NCBI GenBank assembly: GCA_009664345.1
Contig: CP043547.1
Span: 496,001 to 560,000, forward strand
DNA: 64,000 nucleotides
Direction: 5' to 3'
DNA from: Planctomycetales bacterium 10988
GTDB lineage: Bacteria > Planctomycetota > Planctomycetia > Pirellulales > Pb10988
Shown: in pieces, positions 19,679 to 28,739 of the stretch
Numbering within the stretch: the stretch's first letter is position 1
Layout: each line of letters starts with the position of its first letter
Notes under the pieces: generated by a model
What the model saw: only the letters and a program-made list of their open reading frames with translations
The model's database searches: none
Told to the model about the DNA's origin: nothing
Made by a program: the position numbers and the translations under genes

Positions 19679-20465
19679 ACCAAGCTAGTAGAAACCCACG
19701 TAGCATTGCAGTTGGTCGAAAAGTATCGGGGATAAGGCCGAAAAACTTTCCACAATAATATTCTTGCCATTCGGTTTTTAGAAATAGCTCAGTTGGATTG
19801 AGACAGATCACGAGTGGGCGTGCCAGTGACTGAACCCTAGTCGCTCCTGACCACAAATAAGTTGTAATCATCACCCGAGCCCGCTCATCATAACCTATTT
19901 GAGATGTCGCGCTCGAAAGACTCTCCACATATTTACGGAGCTCCCTGTAGATTCGGTCGACATCTTTTATCCGAGTGGCCACAATAAGCATCTTTTGCTT
20001 GGGAAAGACACAGGCAATTTGGGCCAACAAGGCAACTAAATCGGTTTGACCTTGATTGTAATAGATTAAGCCTCGGTCCTGTTGGTGGATAAAGTCGATC
20101 CAGCGTGATTCAGGGGAGAATTGTACCAGAGACTTTGACCAGTCTGGATTCGGAAGCGGAGGGTAGCCTTCCCCAATATGCGAGACTTCCATTCCATGGT
20201 ACTCGTAATAAGATTTTGCATACTTAAAAAATCCCATCGGTCCAAAGATCTTTGGAATACCCCGAGCAGTGATCACATAGTTCATATAGCAAGAGGTCTT
20301 TTTAGTTAAAATAAACCCCTGATCTTTGGTTGCTTGGGCAGTACAAAATGTTGAGTTTATAATAAATGGCGGGACGTCAGCCGTAAGCTCTCCAAAGAAA
20401 CGTTGACCCTCTTGACGAAAATATAGTCTTTTCTGCTGTTGTGTCGGTTCTTCGTTTGAATCCAT
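19587..20465 (-). CDS. Degenerate SF2-helicase-like N-terminal part of the reverse transcriptase locus
   Basis: A 292-residue frame overlapping the next by 92 bp. Its order resembles the first RecA-like domain of an SF2 helicase: 'RGLIYYNQGQTDLVALLA' where Walker A is expected, 'QKMLIVATRIKDVDRIYREL' as motif Ia, and 'PLVICLNPTEL' where a DEAD box is expected. The catalytic Lys and Asp/Glu residues are missing, so ATPase activity is unlikely. Native-looking sequence stops near 19670 and resumes in the +1/-1 frame of the neighbouring ORF. Together they look like one ~800-residue gene broken by a frameshift. The helicase assignment is inference from motif order only. Confidence 0.6.
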   Translation of the reverse strand: MDSNEEPTQQQKRLYFRQEGQRFFGELTADVPPFIINSTFCTAQATKDQGFILTKKTSCYMNYVITARGIPKIFGPMGFFKYAKSYYEYHGMEVSHIGEGYPPLPNPDWSKSLVQFSPESRWIDFIHQQDRGLIYYNQGQTDLVALLAQIACVFPKQKMLIVATRIKDVDRIYRELRKYVESLSSATSQIGYDERARVMITTYLWSGATRVQSLARPLVICLNPTELFLKTEWQEYYCGKFFGLIPDTFRPTAMLRGFLLAWFGDSSLQWLQTPAGLSRSDSLSPSVQTTRL

Positions 20466-20881
20466 CTGTCGCTCATTTCTACTTCAACTACTTTCCCGTT
20501 TTGCCCCAGCAACGCGGCCTAAAAGCATTTGATACCTCTCCATTTTTTTATGCCATTCGTTCATTATGGAAGATTTTGCTCTATGAACAAGAGATGAAAT
20601 CTTTAAAATCAAGGGTTGATAAAAACAAATATTTTTTTAGCGGTGATCTATATCGTTTCGACACGCGATGTCCGAGGGGACAGAGAAGTCTGACACTTCA
20701 GAAAATAGTACATCTGAGTACGGTATGAACCAAATAATTGTCAAAGTTGGCTCGTAGAATAAATGCTGTTTCACCGGTCACTCTTCTCCTTTTGAACCGC
20801 TAATCATCCTTGAGTTCGACCCGCTTTAATTTTTCTATTTTAACAGGGGAACGACGATAAAAGTCGTGCAACAGAGGAGAG
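20466..20881. other. Divergent AT-rich intergenic region
   Basis: A 416-bp spacer between the helicase/RT locus (minus) and the 279-residue gene (plus). It is AT-rich with poly-A/T runs around 20600-20640. It probably holds both promoters. No stable hairpin or RNA gene was identified by eye. Confidence 0.5.
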
Positions 20882-21721
20882 ATGAGCTGGGACGCTAAAC
20901 GCAATGGTAAGAGCTATTATTATCGAAATAAGCGGGTAGATGGTCGCCCTGTCAAGGAATATCTCGGGAGTGGAAAGAAAGCAAAAGCTGCCGCTCAAGA
21001 AGATTGCGAGCGGCGTCTCCGGCGATCCCGTGATCGACAGTATTGGGATCAACAACTTTCGTCCTTTGAAGAAGCCGATCAATTGCTGCAACAACTTAGT
21101 GAAGGCATTACTTTATTGTTTCGGGCTGTCCTCATCCGTGAAGGTTTTTATTTACATAAAGGACACGAATGGAGGAAAAGGAGAAAAAAGAAAATGAAAA
21201 TGAGTGAAGAGAACAAACCTTCGCTAGAGGAGGAAGTTCGTGAAGCTTTTCGTCGTACTGTAGAAAAAGCAAATGCAGGCAACGAGCGAGCTTTAAGGGT
21301 GATGAAGAAATATTTGGACCTTCACCCTGAGCTATGGAAGAATCTTGGTGATTTATCCAAGGTCGCCGAAGAGGCTTGGCTCAATCTTTGTGCGCAGGAG
21401 GATGTGTTAAGTAAAGAAGTCCTACGTCGGCAGTTGGCTGCATTGAAAGAAGAGATTCTTGACGGTTCCGAATCGATTCTAGAAAAGTTGTTAGCTGAGA
21501 CGGTGGTTTCTACTTGGATGGAACTCCAGTATTTACGCTGTGTTGATGCCGATCCAACCCCACGTAATACAGGACAAACCAGCATGTTGGTCAAGCGGCT
21601 AGAGTCCGCTGATCGGCGTATGCAAACGGGAATTAAACAACTTGTCCAGTTAAGAAGACGGCTTCCTAACAAGACGATCGCTCCCGCTTTAAAAATTTAT
21701 AATCAATCAAGAGTAGGTTAG
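20882..21721 (+). CDS. Conserved planctomycete protein of unknown function
   Basis: A 279-residue basic, helix-rich protein with GGAGAG before the ATG. It opens SWDAKRNGKSYYYRNKRVDG, a small basic domain of the kind seen at the N-terminus of recombinase-linked and mobile-element proteins. The middle region 'AGNERALRVMKKYLDLHPELW' recalls terminase-small-subunit-like or scaffold-like planctomycete proteins, and a long helical tail ends in KTIAPALKIYN. I do not recognise a function. It is divergent from the helicase/RT locus, which may be only positional. Confidence 0.6.
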   Translation: MSWDAKRNGKSYYYRNKRVDGRPVKEYLGSGKKAKAAAQEDCERRLRRSRDRQYWDQQLSSFEEADQLLQQLSEGITLLFRAVLIREGFYLHKGHEWRKRRKKKMKMSEENKPSLEEEVREAFRRTVEKANAGNERALRVMKKYLDLHPELWKNLGDLSKVAEEAWLNLCAQEDVLSKEVLRRQLAALKEEILDGSESILEKLLAETVVSTWMELQYLRCVDADPTPRNTGQTSMLVKRLESADRRMQTGIKQLVQLRRRLPNKTIAPALKIYNQSRVG

Positions 21722-22124
21722 GCGGGTGAAGAGAACTTTTGGACTCCATCAGATCGAAAGTTTAAAAACCAGTTTTTAAAAAACTTCGGCCTGTTAAGCT
21801 TCGGTGGTTGGGGGTTCAAAAAGATTTGTCACGTCATCATTCTTTCCCCTTTCAAGCTGAGTAATCCTCGTACGAGCCTAGCATCAGCTTCGATTTCTGA
21901 AATTGTCGAAAAGATGATTTTCTCAATGACACCTGCGTTTAAAATCTTTTCGTCTTTCGGTCTTGTTGTTGAGATATGGCTACTACTTTTGTGGTCGCGA
22001 CGTTTAGCTCTGCCATCGGTTCCTTTAGGTTAAGCCTCTCTTCACTTCTCACCTGCCGTGGAGAGATTGACCTTGGCCCGATTGCTGCGGCACCACATCA
22101 GACATCCCCAGCGGTGCTACAAAA
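21722..22124. other. Intergenic, possibly including the eroded 5' end of the DUF1588 gene
   Basis: About 400 bp with no intact ORF. The DUF1588 gene downstream lacks its expected N-terminal heme domain, and this stretch is where that would have been encoded. I see no CxxCH remnant in frame. Confidence 0.5.
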
Positions 22125-23948
22125 TTGTTTGATGCCATTACTCTAGGCGAGATGTCTCCTCAGGATGAAGAGCAACCTACCCCTGCTGAACGTCAAGAAA
22201 TTGCCGACTTTCTTAGCTTGCTTCTTGCCCAGGCGGGAGCGGAAGCGGAAGCGAAATTGACTCTCCCCGGCTACGGCAACTATGTCGATCACGAAAAGCT
22301 CTTTACGGAACCTGAAGTTCGCCATGCTGCCACGCCCGCTCGGCTCTGGCGGATGAGTCCTCATATTTTCATGGACAAAGCGAACCGGGTCACGCGTTCT
22401 CCCTTGCTGCGGCCTCAGCGAAATCAAGGAGGGGATGGTCTTCATCCAGCTTTTGCTTACATGACCCCGCCTCATACCTTCCGTGATCATTCAAAGATTC
22501 ACGAGTTTGAGGAAGCGACTACCGAACTTCTCTTTGATATTTGTTGGCAGATCGCCGAGATTCAGGTGAACTCTCGACGAATGCCGAGACCGATGCAAGA
22601 GATTATCAAAAAGCCATCTCTGAGTGAACGAGATTGGACCTACTTAATTCGTTATCAATACGCCTCTGCCTTGCAGCGTGAGCCGAGGAAGGAAGAAACC
22701 GAGCGGCTTATTGCCTTGGGAGAACAGACAGATCGTGACGCTTCTCAAAAGGAAGCTATTCAAACGGTCCTGGCCGCTGTGCTTCTTCAACCGGATGCCG
22801 TTTACCGCTTCGAAGTAGGCCAAGGCGAACCCGATCAATGGGGTCGTGTGCAGATGGCTCCTTACGAATCGATGAATGCGATCAGCTATGCCCTCACGGA
22901 TTCTCCTCCAGACAATACTCTCAAGGCGGCGGCTGAGCGAGGGCAGCTTGAAGAGAGATCGCAGGTCGAACGCCACGTCAAGCGATTATTAAATACTCCT
23001 GAAAAATCCATGCCTCGACTCCTTCGCTTCTTCCAAGAGTATTTTGAATATCCCCGTGCAGCGGAGGTGTTTAAAGACGCACGTCGAGCAAATGCCATCT
23101 TTGTCAAGGAACGAATCGAAGATGCCGACATGCTCGTTGAATATATCTTGAAAGAAGATCGTGATGTTCTAAAGCGACTCCTTACCGAAGAGAGGCTCTT
23201 CGTGATGGGGCCTGGGATGCCGAATCGGGAGCCGCCGGAACGTCGTGCCCTTATCTACTATCTCCCGGATTTCGGTTTCCCGCGGAACTGGAAATGGGAA
23301 AAGAAACAACCTCTTGAACCGATTGAAGGGCATCGTTCGGGCATTCTTACTCATCCCGCTTGGCTGATGGCCTTTTCTGACAATGAGAAAAATCAAGCGA
23401 TTCAACGCGGTCGTTGGATTTGGATGAAACTCCTGGGCGGGACGGTGCCAGATACGCCGATCGGAGTCGATGCCAAACTTCCCACTGATCCGCATTTAAC
23501 ACTCCGTGAGAAAATGCATGTGACGAAAGAGCAAAATTGTTGGCGGTGTCATCAACGCATGGACCCGCTCGGATTGCCCTTGGAACAATTCGATGACTTC
23601 GGCCGTTATCGTGAAGAAGAATTAAACCGCCCTGTGGAAACCACCGGAACGATTGCCATCGGGGATTCGGATATCGATGGACCTGTCAAAGATCCGTATG
23701 AGATGCTTAATCGACTGGCCAATTCCGAACGAGTGGAGCAGGTCTTTGTTCGCCATGCTTTCCGATATTTTCTTGGCCGAAATGAAACGCTTGACGATGC
23801 CCCGACATTGATCGATGCCCATCGTGCCTATCAACAAAGCGGTGGAAGCATGAAAGCGTTGGTTACCTCTTTGTTGACCTCTGACTCCTTCCTTTATCGA
23901 TGTCTTCCCACAAATACCGTTGCGACTCTGACAAGTGAGCTTGACTGA
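22125..23948 (+). CDS. DUF1592/DUF1588-type planctomycete protein, N-terminally truncated
   Basis: A 607-residue frame with an unconvincing TTG start. Recognisable family segments are 'YLIRYQYASALQREPRKEE' (DUF1595-like region), 'PYESMNAISYALTDSPPD' (DUF1592-like), 'HRSGILTHPAWLMAFSDN' and NCWRCHQRMDPLGLPLEQFD (DUF1588, with its conserved CxxCH-like pair), and a DUF1585-like end. Intact relatives start with a signal peptide and a cytochrome-like domain. This one begins inside the MPPQ-type motif (EMSPQDEEQPTP) and lacks about 80-100 residues. Its usual partner, a DUF1552 gene, follows directly (TGATG overlap) and is a pseudogene. The pair is probably dead. Confidence 0.8.
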   Translation: MFDAITLGEMSPQDEEQPTPAERQEIADFLSLLLAQAGAEAEAKLTLPGYGNYVDHEKLFTEPEVRHAATPARLWRMSPHIFMDKANRVTRSPLLRPQRNQGGDGLHPAFAYMTPPHTFRDHSKIHEFEEATTELLFDICWQIAEIQVNSRRMPRPMQEIIKKPSLSERDWTYLIRYQYASALQREPRKEETERLIALGEQTDRDASQKEAIQTVLAAVLLQPDAVYRFEVGQGEPDQWGRVQMAPYESMNAISYALTDSPPDNTLKAAAERGQLEERSQVERHVKRLLNTPEKSMPRLLRFFQEYFEYPRAAEVFKDARRANAIFVKERIEDADMLVEYILKEDRDVLKRLLTEERLFVMGPGMPNREPPERRALIYYLPDFGFPRNWKWEKKQPLEPIEGHRSGILTHPAWLMAFSDNEKNQAIQRGRWIWMKLLGGTVPDTPIGVDAKLPTDPHLTLREKMHVTKEQNCWRCHQRMDPLGLPLEQFDDFGRYREEELNRPVETTGTIAIGDSDIDGPVKDPYEMLNRLANSERVEQVFVRHAFRYFLGRNETLDDAPTLIDAHRAYQQSGGSMKALVTSLLTSDSFLYRCLPTNTVATLTSELD

Positions 23949-24930
23949 TGAATTATAAAAACTACTTTTCGCGTCGTCGTTTTATTCAATCGCTCTCCCT
24001 TGGAGCCAGTACTCCGATCCTTGGATCGATGCTCAATCGCATTGCGATGGGGGCTCAAGGAGAGATCGCTCCGATGCGATTTCTGTTTGTCGTCGAAGGC
24101 AATAGCGTTCCGCCCAAACAAGTTCATCCTGAGGGGATCCCCTTTATTGAATGAGATAAACGTGATCGTTATGTCGAGCATTCGCTCCATGGCTTGAAGC
24201 TTCCTCCGGGGTTAACTCCGGTGGATGAGTTCCGTGACCGGTTGACGATCGTGCAAGGGCTCTCTGGTCGAATGTGCTCCGGTGGACATTCCAGCGATCA
24301 TGGGGCTCTAGGTGCGTATCATGCAAATCAAGGCCGTGACATTCAAGCCGCGACCATTGATGGAATGCTTGGTCAAGCTTTCCCGAGCATTTTCGATAAT
24401 CTTGTGCTAGGTATCTCCAGTGATACGGAGAAAGTCATCGACTTCAACTGTTCGGCATCTTCCCCAAACCGCTCTTTGGCTACGATCCTTCACCCTGATG
24501 TAGCTTACGGCCGTCTTTTTGGAAGTGTGGCAGAAGGTAACGCACGATCTACTTTTCATGCTCGAAAGAACCTGCTCGATTTTATGCAGCAAGATATCCG
24601 CCGCGCCCGCCGTGAGGTTGGCTCTGTAGATCGGGAGAAGCTCGACACTTACCTGGGGGCATTTGAATCCCTTGGAATGAAATCGAAACGACTCGTCGAA
24701 GTCCGCGATGAACTTGTAGAAGTCGCGCCCCATCTGACCAATAAATAAATATACATCAACGGTAGAGACGGATCGGCTCGATGCCCATTTTGAGTTGGCA
24801 ACCGCGGCTCTCATCGGCGGCCTGACTAACTGTGCAACGATCGCCTCGGGCGTTGGATTTCCAAACTTTAACGTCGTCCTCCCTGAAAAAGTCTTAAAAA
24901 TTGAATTTTTAAGACTTTTTCAGGGAGGAC
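23948..24930 (+). pseudogene. DUF1552 protein pseudogene
   Basis: It begins MNYKNYFSRRRFIQSLSLGA, a Tat-like leader, then RFLFVVEGNSVPP, typical of DUF1552 proteins. It is broken by an in-frame TGA at 24152-24154 (after PFIE), continues natively as 'LPPGLTPVDEFRDRLTIVQG' and CSGGHSSDHGALGAYHA, and stops again at 24746-24748. After a frame change at an AAAT repeat near 24740-24752 it continues ETDRLDAHFELATAALIGG. It is finally cut off by the palindrome at 24877. DUF1552 proteins accompany DUF1588 proteins in planctomycetes, as here. Confidence 0.85.
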
Positions 24931-25758
24931 TAAATAAGGGTTGAGGATGGCTTGAGCTTTCGGGCCGAGTGGAATGATTCGGGACTGTTCACGCCACTGA
25001 TTTTTGTGCTCCTGGGGTTCGTAAATCCACACATCCCCCGACCTATCGATGTCGCATGCCCGCAGGAGTACGACTTCTCCAGGCCGACAGCCAGTTAGAC
25101 GTTGGACCTGCACAAGAGCAGCCACTTGAGGAGAGAGATGCGGTAGGACTAAGTCGACCCAGATGTCTTCAACAGGCTTCACCGGTGGAGCTTCGCGGGC
25201 AGAGGTACGACCACGTCGAAGTCCATCAACATCTCGCAAAGCATTTGAGACCGAAGAAGGGACAAGCTCTTCGCCTACCGCCCACTTGAAAAAACGCTTG
25301 ATGCGTTTCACACGGTTATTGATGACGCCACGAGAAAGGTCGTTCACCTCGATCATCTGTTGTCGAATGGCTTTGAGCTTCAGCGGACCAAAGTCGCGGG
25401 CGAAGGTATCGCCATACAGTTCTCGCAGGGGACGCAGCGCATGCTTCATCTCCACAAATTCTTTGGTAGGAATGCCATTCTTGGAATAGTAGCTTGAAGC
25501 GAACTCGCGGTAGCGAAGCATGACTTCAGCGATGGTCAGATTCTTGAATTCCGCAGAACTAGGGGAAGAAGCGAGTTGCTTCTTCTGCTCTGCTTGCAAA
25601 ATACGCCATTCCGCGATGATTCTAGCGTATTCGGTATGGCTTTTCGCGGAGCCATAAGGACCTAGATAATGGTCCTTACCATGAAGCCGAACCACTGCTT
25701 GCCCGGAGGCTTTATGGTGGCAATAGGAGGGAGGGGATTGTCGACGAATTCGAGACAT
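24868..25758 (-). CDS. Tyrosine recombinase/integrase, 3' truncated
   Basis: A 296-residue frame. It has an N-terminal AP2/SAM-like region, a core-binding domain ('YREFASSYYSKNGIPTKEF') and the start of the catalytic domain with 'RLTGCRPGEVVLLRACDID' supplying the first catalytic Arg. The HxxR motif and the nucleophilic Tyr are missing because the frame ends in the 55-bp palindrome (tail LPEKVLKIQFLRLF). It should therefore be inactive. Its start lies 114 bp from a tRNA-Arg 3' half, the usual arrangement of an integrase beside its attachment site. Confidence 0.82.
   Translation of the reverse strand: MSRIRRQSPPSYCHHKASGQAVVRLHGKDHYLGPYGSAKSHTEYARIIAEWRILQAEQKKQLASSPSSAEFKNLTIAEVMLRYREFASSYYSKNGIPTKEFVEMKHALRPLRELYGDTFARDFGPLKLKAIRQQMIEVNDLSRGVINNRVKRIKRFFKWAVGEELVPSSVSNALRDVDGLRRGRTSAREAPPVKPVEDIWVDLVLPHLSPQVAALVQVQRLTGCRPGEVVLLRACDIDRSGDVWIYEPQEHKNQWREQSRIIPLGPKAQAILNPYLVLPEKVLKIQFLRLFQGGRR
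24877..24931. repeat. Perfect 55-bp palindrome (27-bp arms, 1-nt centre)
   Basis: The arms, beginning GTCCTCCCTGAAAAAGTC, are exact inverted copies around G at 24904. It lies exactly where the plus-strand DUF1552 pseudogene and the minus-strand integrase gene are both cut off. Both reading frames run into it and acquire the same residues (LPEKVLKI). It could be a bidirectional terminator-like hairpin, a fold-back rearrangement scar, or two abutting IS ends. Confidence 0.9.
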
Positions 25759-26637
<879 letters not shown>

Positions 26638-27108
26638 GTGAAAACCACAACTAGGTCTAGTTTTGAGGATGTGGAATTAGCTGCCGATTTCGATTGGACA
26701 GACGATGAACTAGATCAGCTTCAAATCGTCGCTACGGTGCTGAAAACCGATTTTTCCAAGTCCGTTGCCGCCGTGAAACACCTGATTCGGGTGATCAAGG
26801 TTCACCCAGAAGTGCCTCGGACGTGGATCATGAAACCCCTGACCACCGGCGGCATTCCAGCCCGTAGCAACAAGCTCAACAAGCCGAACTTGTTGATCGA
26901 CAGTATGGAGGATTTCGACTGGATTTACGTTGAAGCGATGCAATCCAGTAAGCGATGTCGGCGATATAAATTGGACAAGCTTCGATCAAAGTTTTCCGTT
27001 GGAGTTGAGGAACCGGATCGAATCGTCCGACCTGGCTACATGGACATGGCGGAATGGCACGAGCGATATGAGGAGGTGAAGCACACACTTTTCATCACGT
27101 GTCATTAG
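26638..27108 (+). CDS. Hypothetical protein
   Basis: A 156-residue frame starting at GTG. The sequence is mixed and plausible as protein ('LAADFDWTDDELDQLQIV', then 'AVKHLIRVIKVHPEVPRTW', then a basic middle with KRCRRYKLDKLRSKF), but I recognise no domain. It is the first gene on the element side of the tRNA-derived site. The GTG start has only a weak purine-rich leader, so the true start may differ. Confidence 0.45.
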   Translation: MKTTTRSSFEDVELAADFDWTDDELDQLQIVATVLKTDFSKSVAAVKHLIRVIKVHPEVPRTWIMKPLTTGGIPARSNKLNKPNLLIDSMEDFDWIYVEAMQSSKRCRRYKLDKLRSKFSVGVEEPDRIVRPGYMDMAEWHERYEEVKHTLFITCH

Positions 27109-27493
27109 CCCGATGATGCAAGCTTCGTGCGGTTACTACTCACCAATGGCCCGTTGAGCCCAGCGATGTGGGACGATCCCATTTGGATTAGGTAACTCGC
27201 CCATCTCCATTAGCAACCACGCCCACGCTCAACTACTTCATCGCAATCGCGGTCAACTTTTTTCAAAGTTTTTTTCGCCGCTAAGAATGCCGCCAGAATC
27301 GCGGTGAGCCTCTGCGAAATACGGCGTTTTGTGCTTTGGCGTAGACACGGCAACTTCAGCGTATCCACGCTGAAAATCAAGCCAAATTGAAGGTCTACAT
27401 TCAGTGAAAGCACGTGTGTTAATAGGTGTGTGATCTCCGGGATTGCGAGATCGCACCGGAGAAGAATGCGATCCGTCTCGAGGAGATATCACC
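27109..27493. other. Gene-poor stretch
   Basis: No convincing gene is seen on either strand. Short minus-strand frames here lack coding character. Confidence 0.4.
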
Positions 27494-27577
27494 ATGCGTG
27501 AAGCTCGCACTAGGGCACAGATCCTGCCCCTCGCATACGAAACTATCCCAAAGACTGTGACCGAGGAGATTCTATGA
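27494..27577 (+). CDS. Small leader ORF (27 aa), translationally coupled
   Basis: The ATG follows GAGGAGATATCACC, a strong ribosome-binding site. It encodes MREARTRAQILPLAYETIPK and seven more residues. Its TGA overlaps the ATG of the next frame (CTATGATT). The function is unknown. It could be a short conserved element protein or a coupling leader. Confidence 0.4.
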   Translation: MREARTRAQILPLAYETIPKTVTEEIL

Positions 27578-27968
27578 TTCTGCCAAGTCTTGCAGTGGAA
27601 CAGATGCCTCTGTTTGTTCCGGTTAAACAGTTACTGGTAACGAAGCCGGTAGCTGCTATCCCAACGTCGCCCGACATGTCGAAGCCCACGGCGGCGAATG
27701 CGTCTTCGGGTGGACGATTTGGCAGTCTCCGGCGCTACTTCTCGCTGAGTTTCACTGCAACTGGCAAAGCCCCGATGGAAAGTTGGTGGACATCACTCCC
27801 AAGCCTGATGGCGAGCGACGGACTCTGTTCTTTCCTGACCCGAATCGTTGGTGGGAGGGCCGCACGGTTCCAAGCCATCGGAAGGCTCGGCTTGCCCCCC
27901 CGCTCATTTATAGGCTGATTGACAATACCCGAACGGAAAACCAGTTGCGGGTGGCTTATGTGTACTAG
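27574..27968 (+). pseudogene. Frameshifted hypothetical protein
   Basis: It starts MILPSLAVEQMPLFVPVKQL in one frame. From about 27635 the native-looking sequence is in another frame: NEAGSCYPNVARHVEAHGGE, then FGWTIWQSPALLLAEFHCNW and 'DGKLVDITPKPDGERRTLFF', ending at 27968. The composite resembles small proteins carried by mobile elements, of unknown function. The second frame has no start codon after the TAA at 27624, so without a frameshift it is not expressed. Confidence 0.6.
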
Positions 27969-28073
27969 TCGCTGCCAAGACCCACTTACGAGTAGCGTGC
28001 GCTTCAACTGCGATTGCAGCGCACATCATTCCTTCCTCAGGTCAACGCAATTACGGCGGCTCTTGAGAAAGAA

Positions 28074-28307
28074 ATGGCACAAAAGAAAATGGTCGAGCAG
28101 ATTGAGCAGCACTGTTCTTGGTGTGGTCGAACCCTCCAGCAAGTCGGCCTGTTTGTCGAAGGTGGCCCGCCAACCGCCAGGGTCTACATCTGAGGGAAAT
28201 GCGTCCGCACGGCTCGCGAAATGTTCCAGGCGGATCGAGCAAAGAAACTCGGCATGCGAGTCGCCCCTTTCACTTTGGTTTCGGATGAGGAGGACCATAC
28301 AGCATGA
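28074..28307 (+). pseudogene. Zinc-finger protein with in-frame TGA at a Cys position
   Basis: The frame encodes MAQKKMVEQIEQHCSWCGRT, then VGLFVEGGPPTARVYI, then TGA at 28191-28193, then GKCVRTAREMF and so on to 28307. The pattern C-x2-C ... [TGA]-x2-C is that of a ClpX-type treble-clef finger in which the third Cys has become a stop. A pseudogene is the simple reading. Its end overlaps the ATG of the next short frame (ATGA). Confidence 0.6.
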
Positions 28308-28393
28308 GCGACATGGATCGGCGAGAGTTCATTGCGACCGTATTGCTACCGTGGATGATACCGCAGTTCGCTTCGGCAGCGGTTTATTCCTGA
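28304..28393 (+). CDS. Short ORF, leader-like (29 aa), probably truncated
   Basis: It encodes MSDMDRREFIATVLLPWMIP and nine more residues (QFASAAVYS), starting within the stop of the zinc-finger frame. RREF followed by a hydrophobic stretch looks like a Tat-type or secretory leader, but there is no mature domain, so it is probably the stump of a deleted gene. Confidence 0.35.
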   Translation: MSDMDRREFIATVLLPWMIPQFASAAVYS

Positions 28394-28739
28394 GCCGAAG
28401 TTTTGCTCAACAACTGCTCGCCATCTCGACAAGTCCTGAACGTCGAGATCGCTGATGTCCTGTCAGTGGTGACCGGCTTCGACTTCCGTTCCAGGATCGT
28501 TGGCGATTGTGAAGGTCGGGAGTGTTCCCGACGGCTCCGGCAGCAGTTCGGATGTATCCAAGATGAAGCAAAGAGATTGGGGGCTACTTCGGCTAGTGAT
28601 TGTGACCGACTGGCAGTGCCGTGGCTCACTGTTGACGGTGCTTCTCAGCGGCTTGTTTGGCCGGAAGCATTTGCTAGGGCTCTGCGGATGATTCTTCACC
28701 TTTGAAAAAAACGACGCGTTGATTGAAACTGACGAGGCC
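28394..28739. other. Degenerate region, no secure gene
   Basis: Open frames exist on both strands (plus 28403-28705; minus 28463-28741) but none has convincing coding character. The plus frame's C-terminal half (PWLTVDGASQRLVWPEAF) is the more protein-like and may be a gene remnant. Confidence 0.35.

Noticed and set aside
18065-20465. Diversity-generating retroelement or group II intron
   Set aside because: No template/variable repeat pair with adenine-biased changes, no accessory DGR protein, no maturase/X domain and no intron domain V-like hairpin were seen near the reverse transcriptase.
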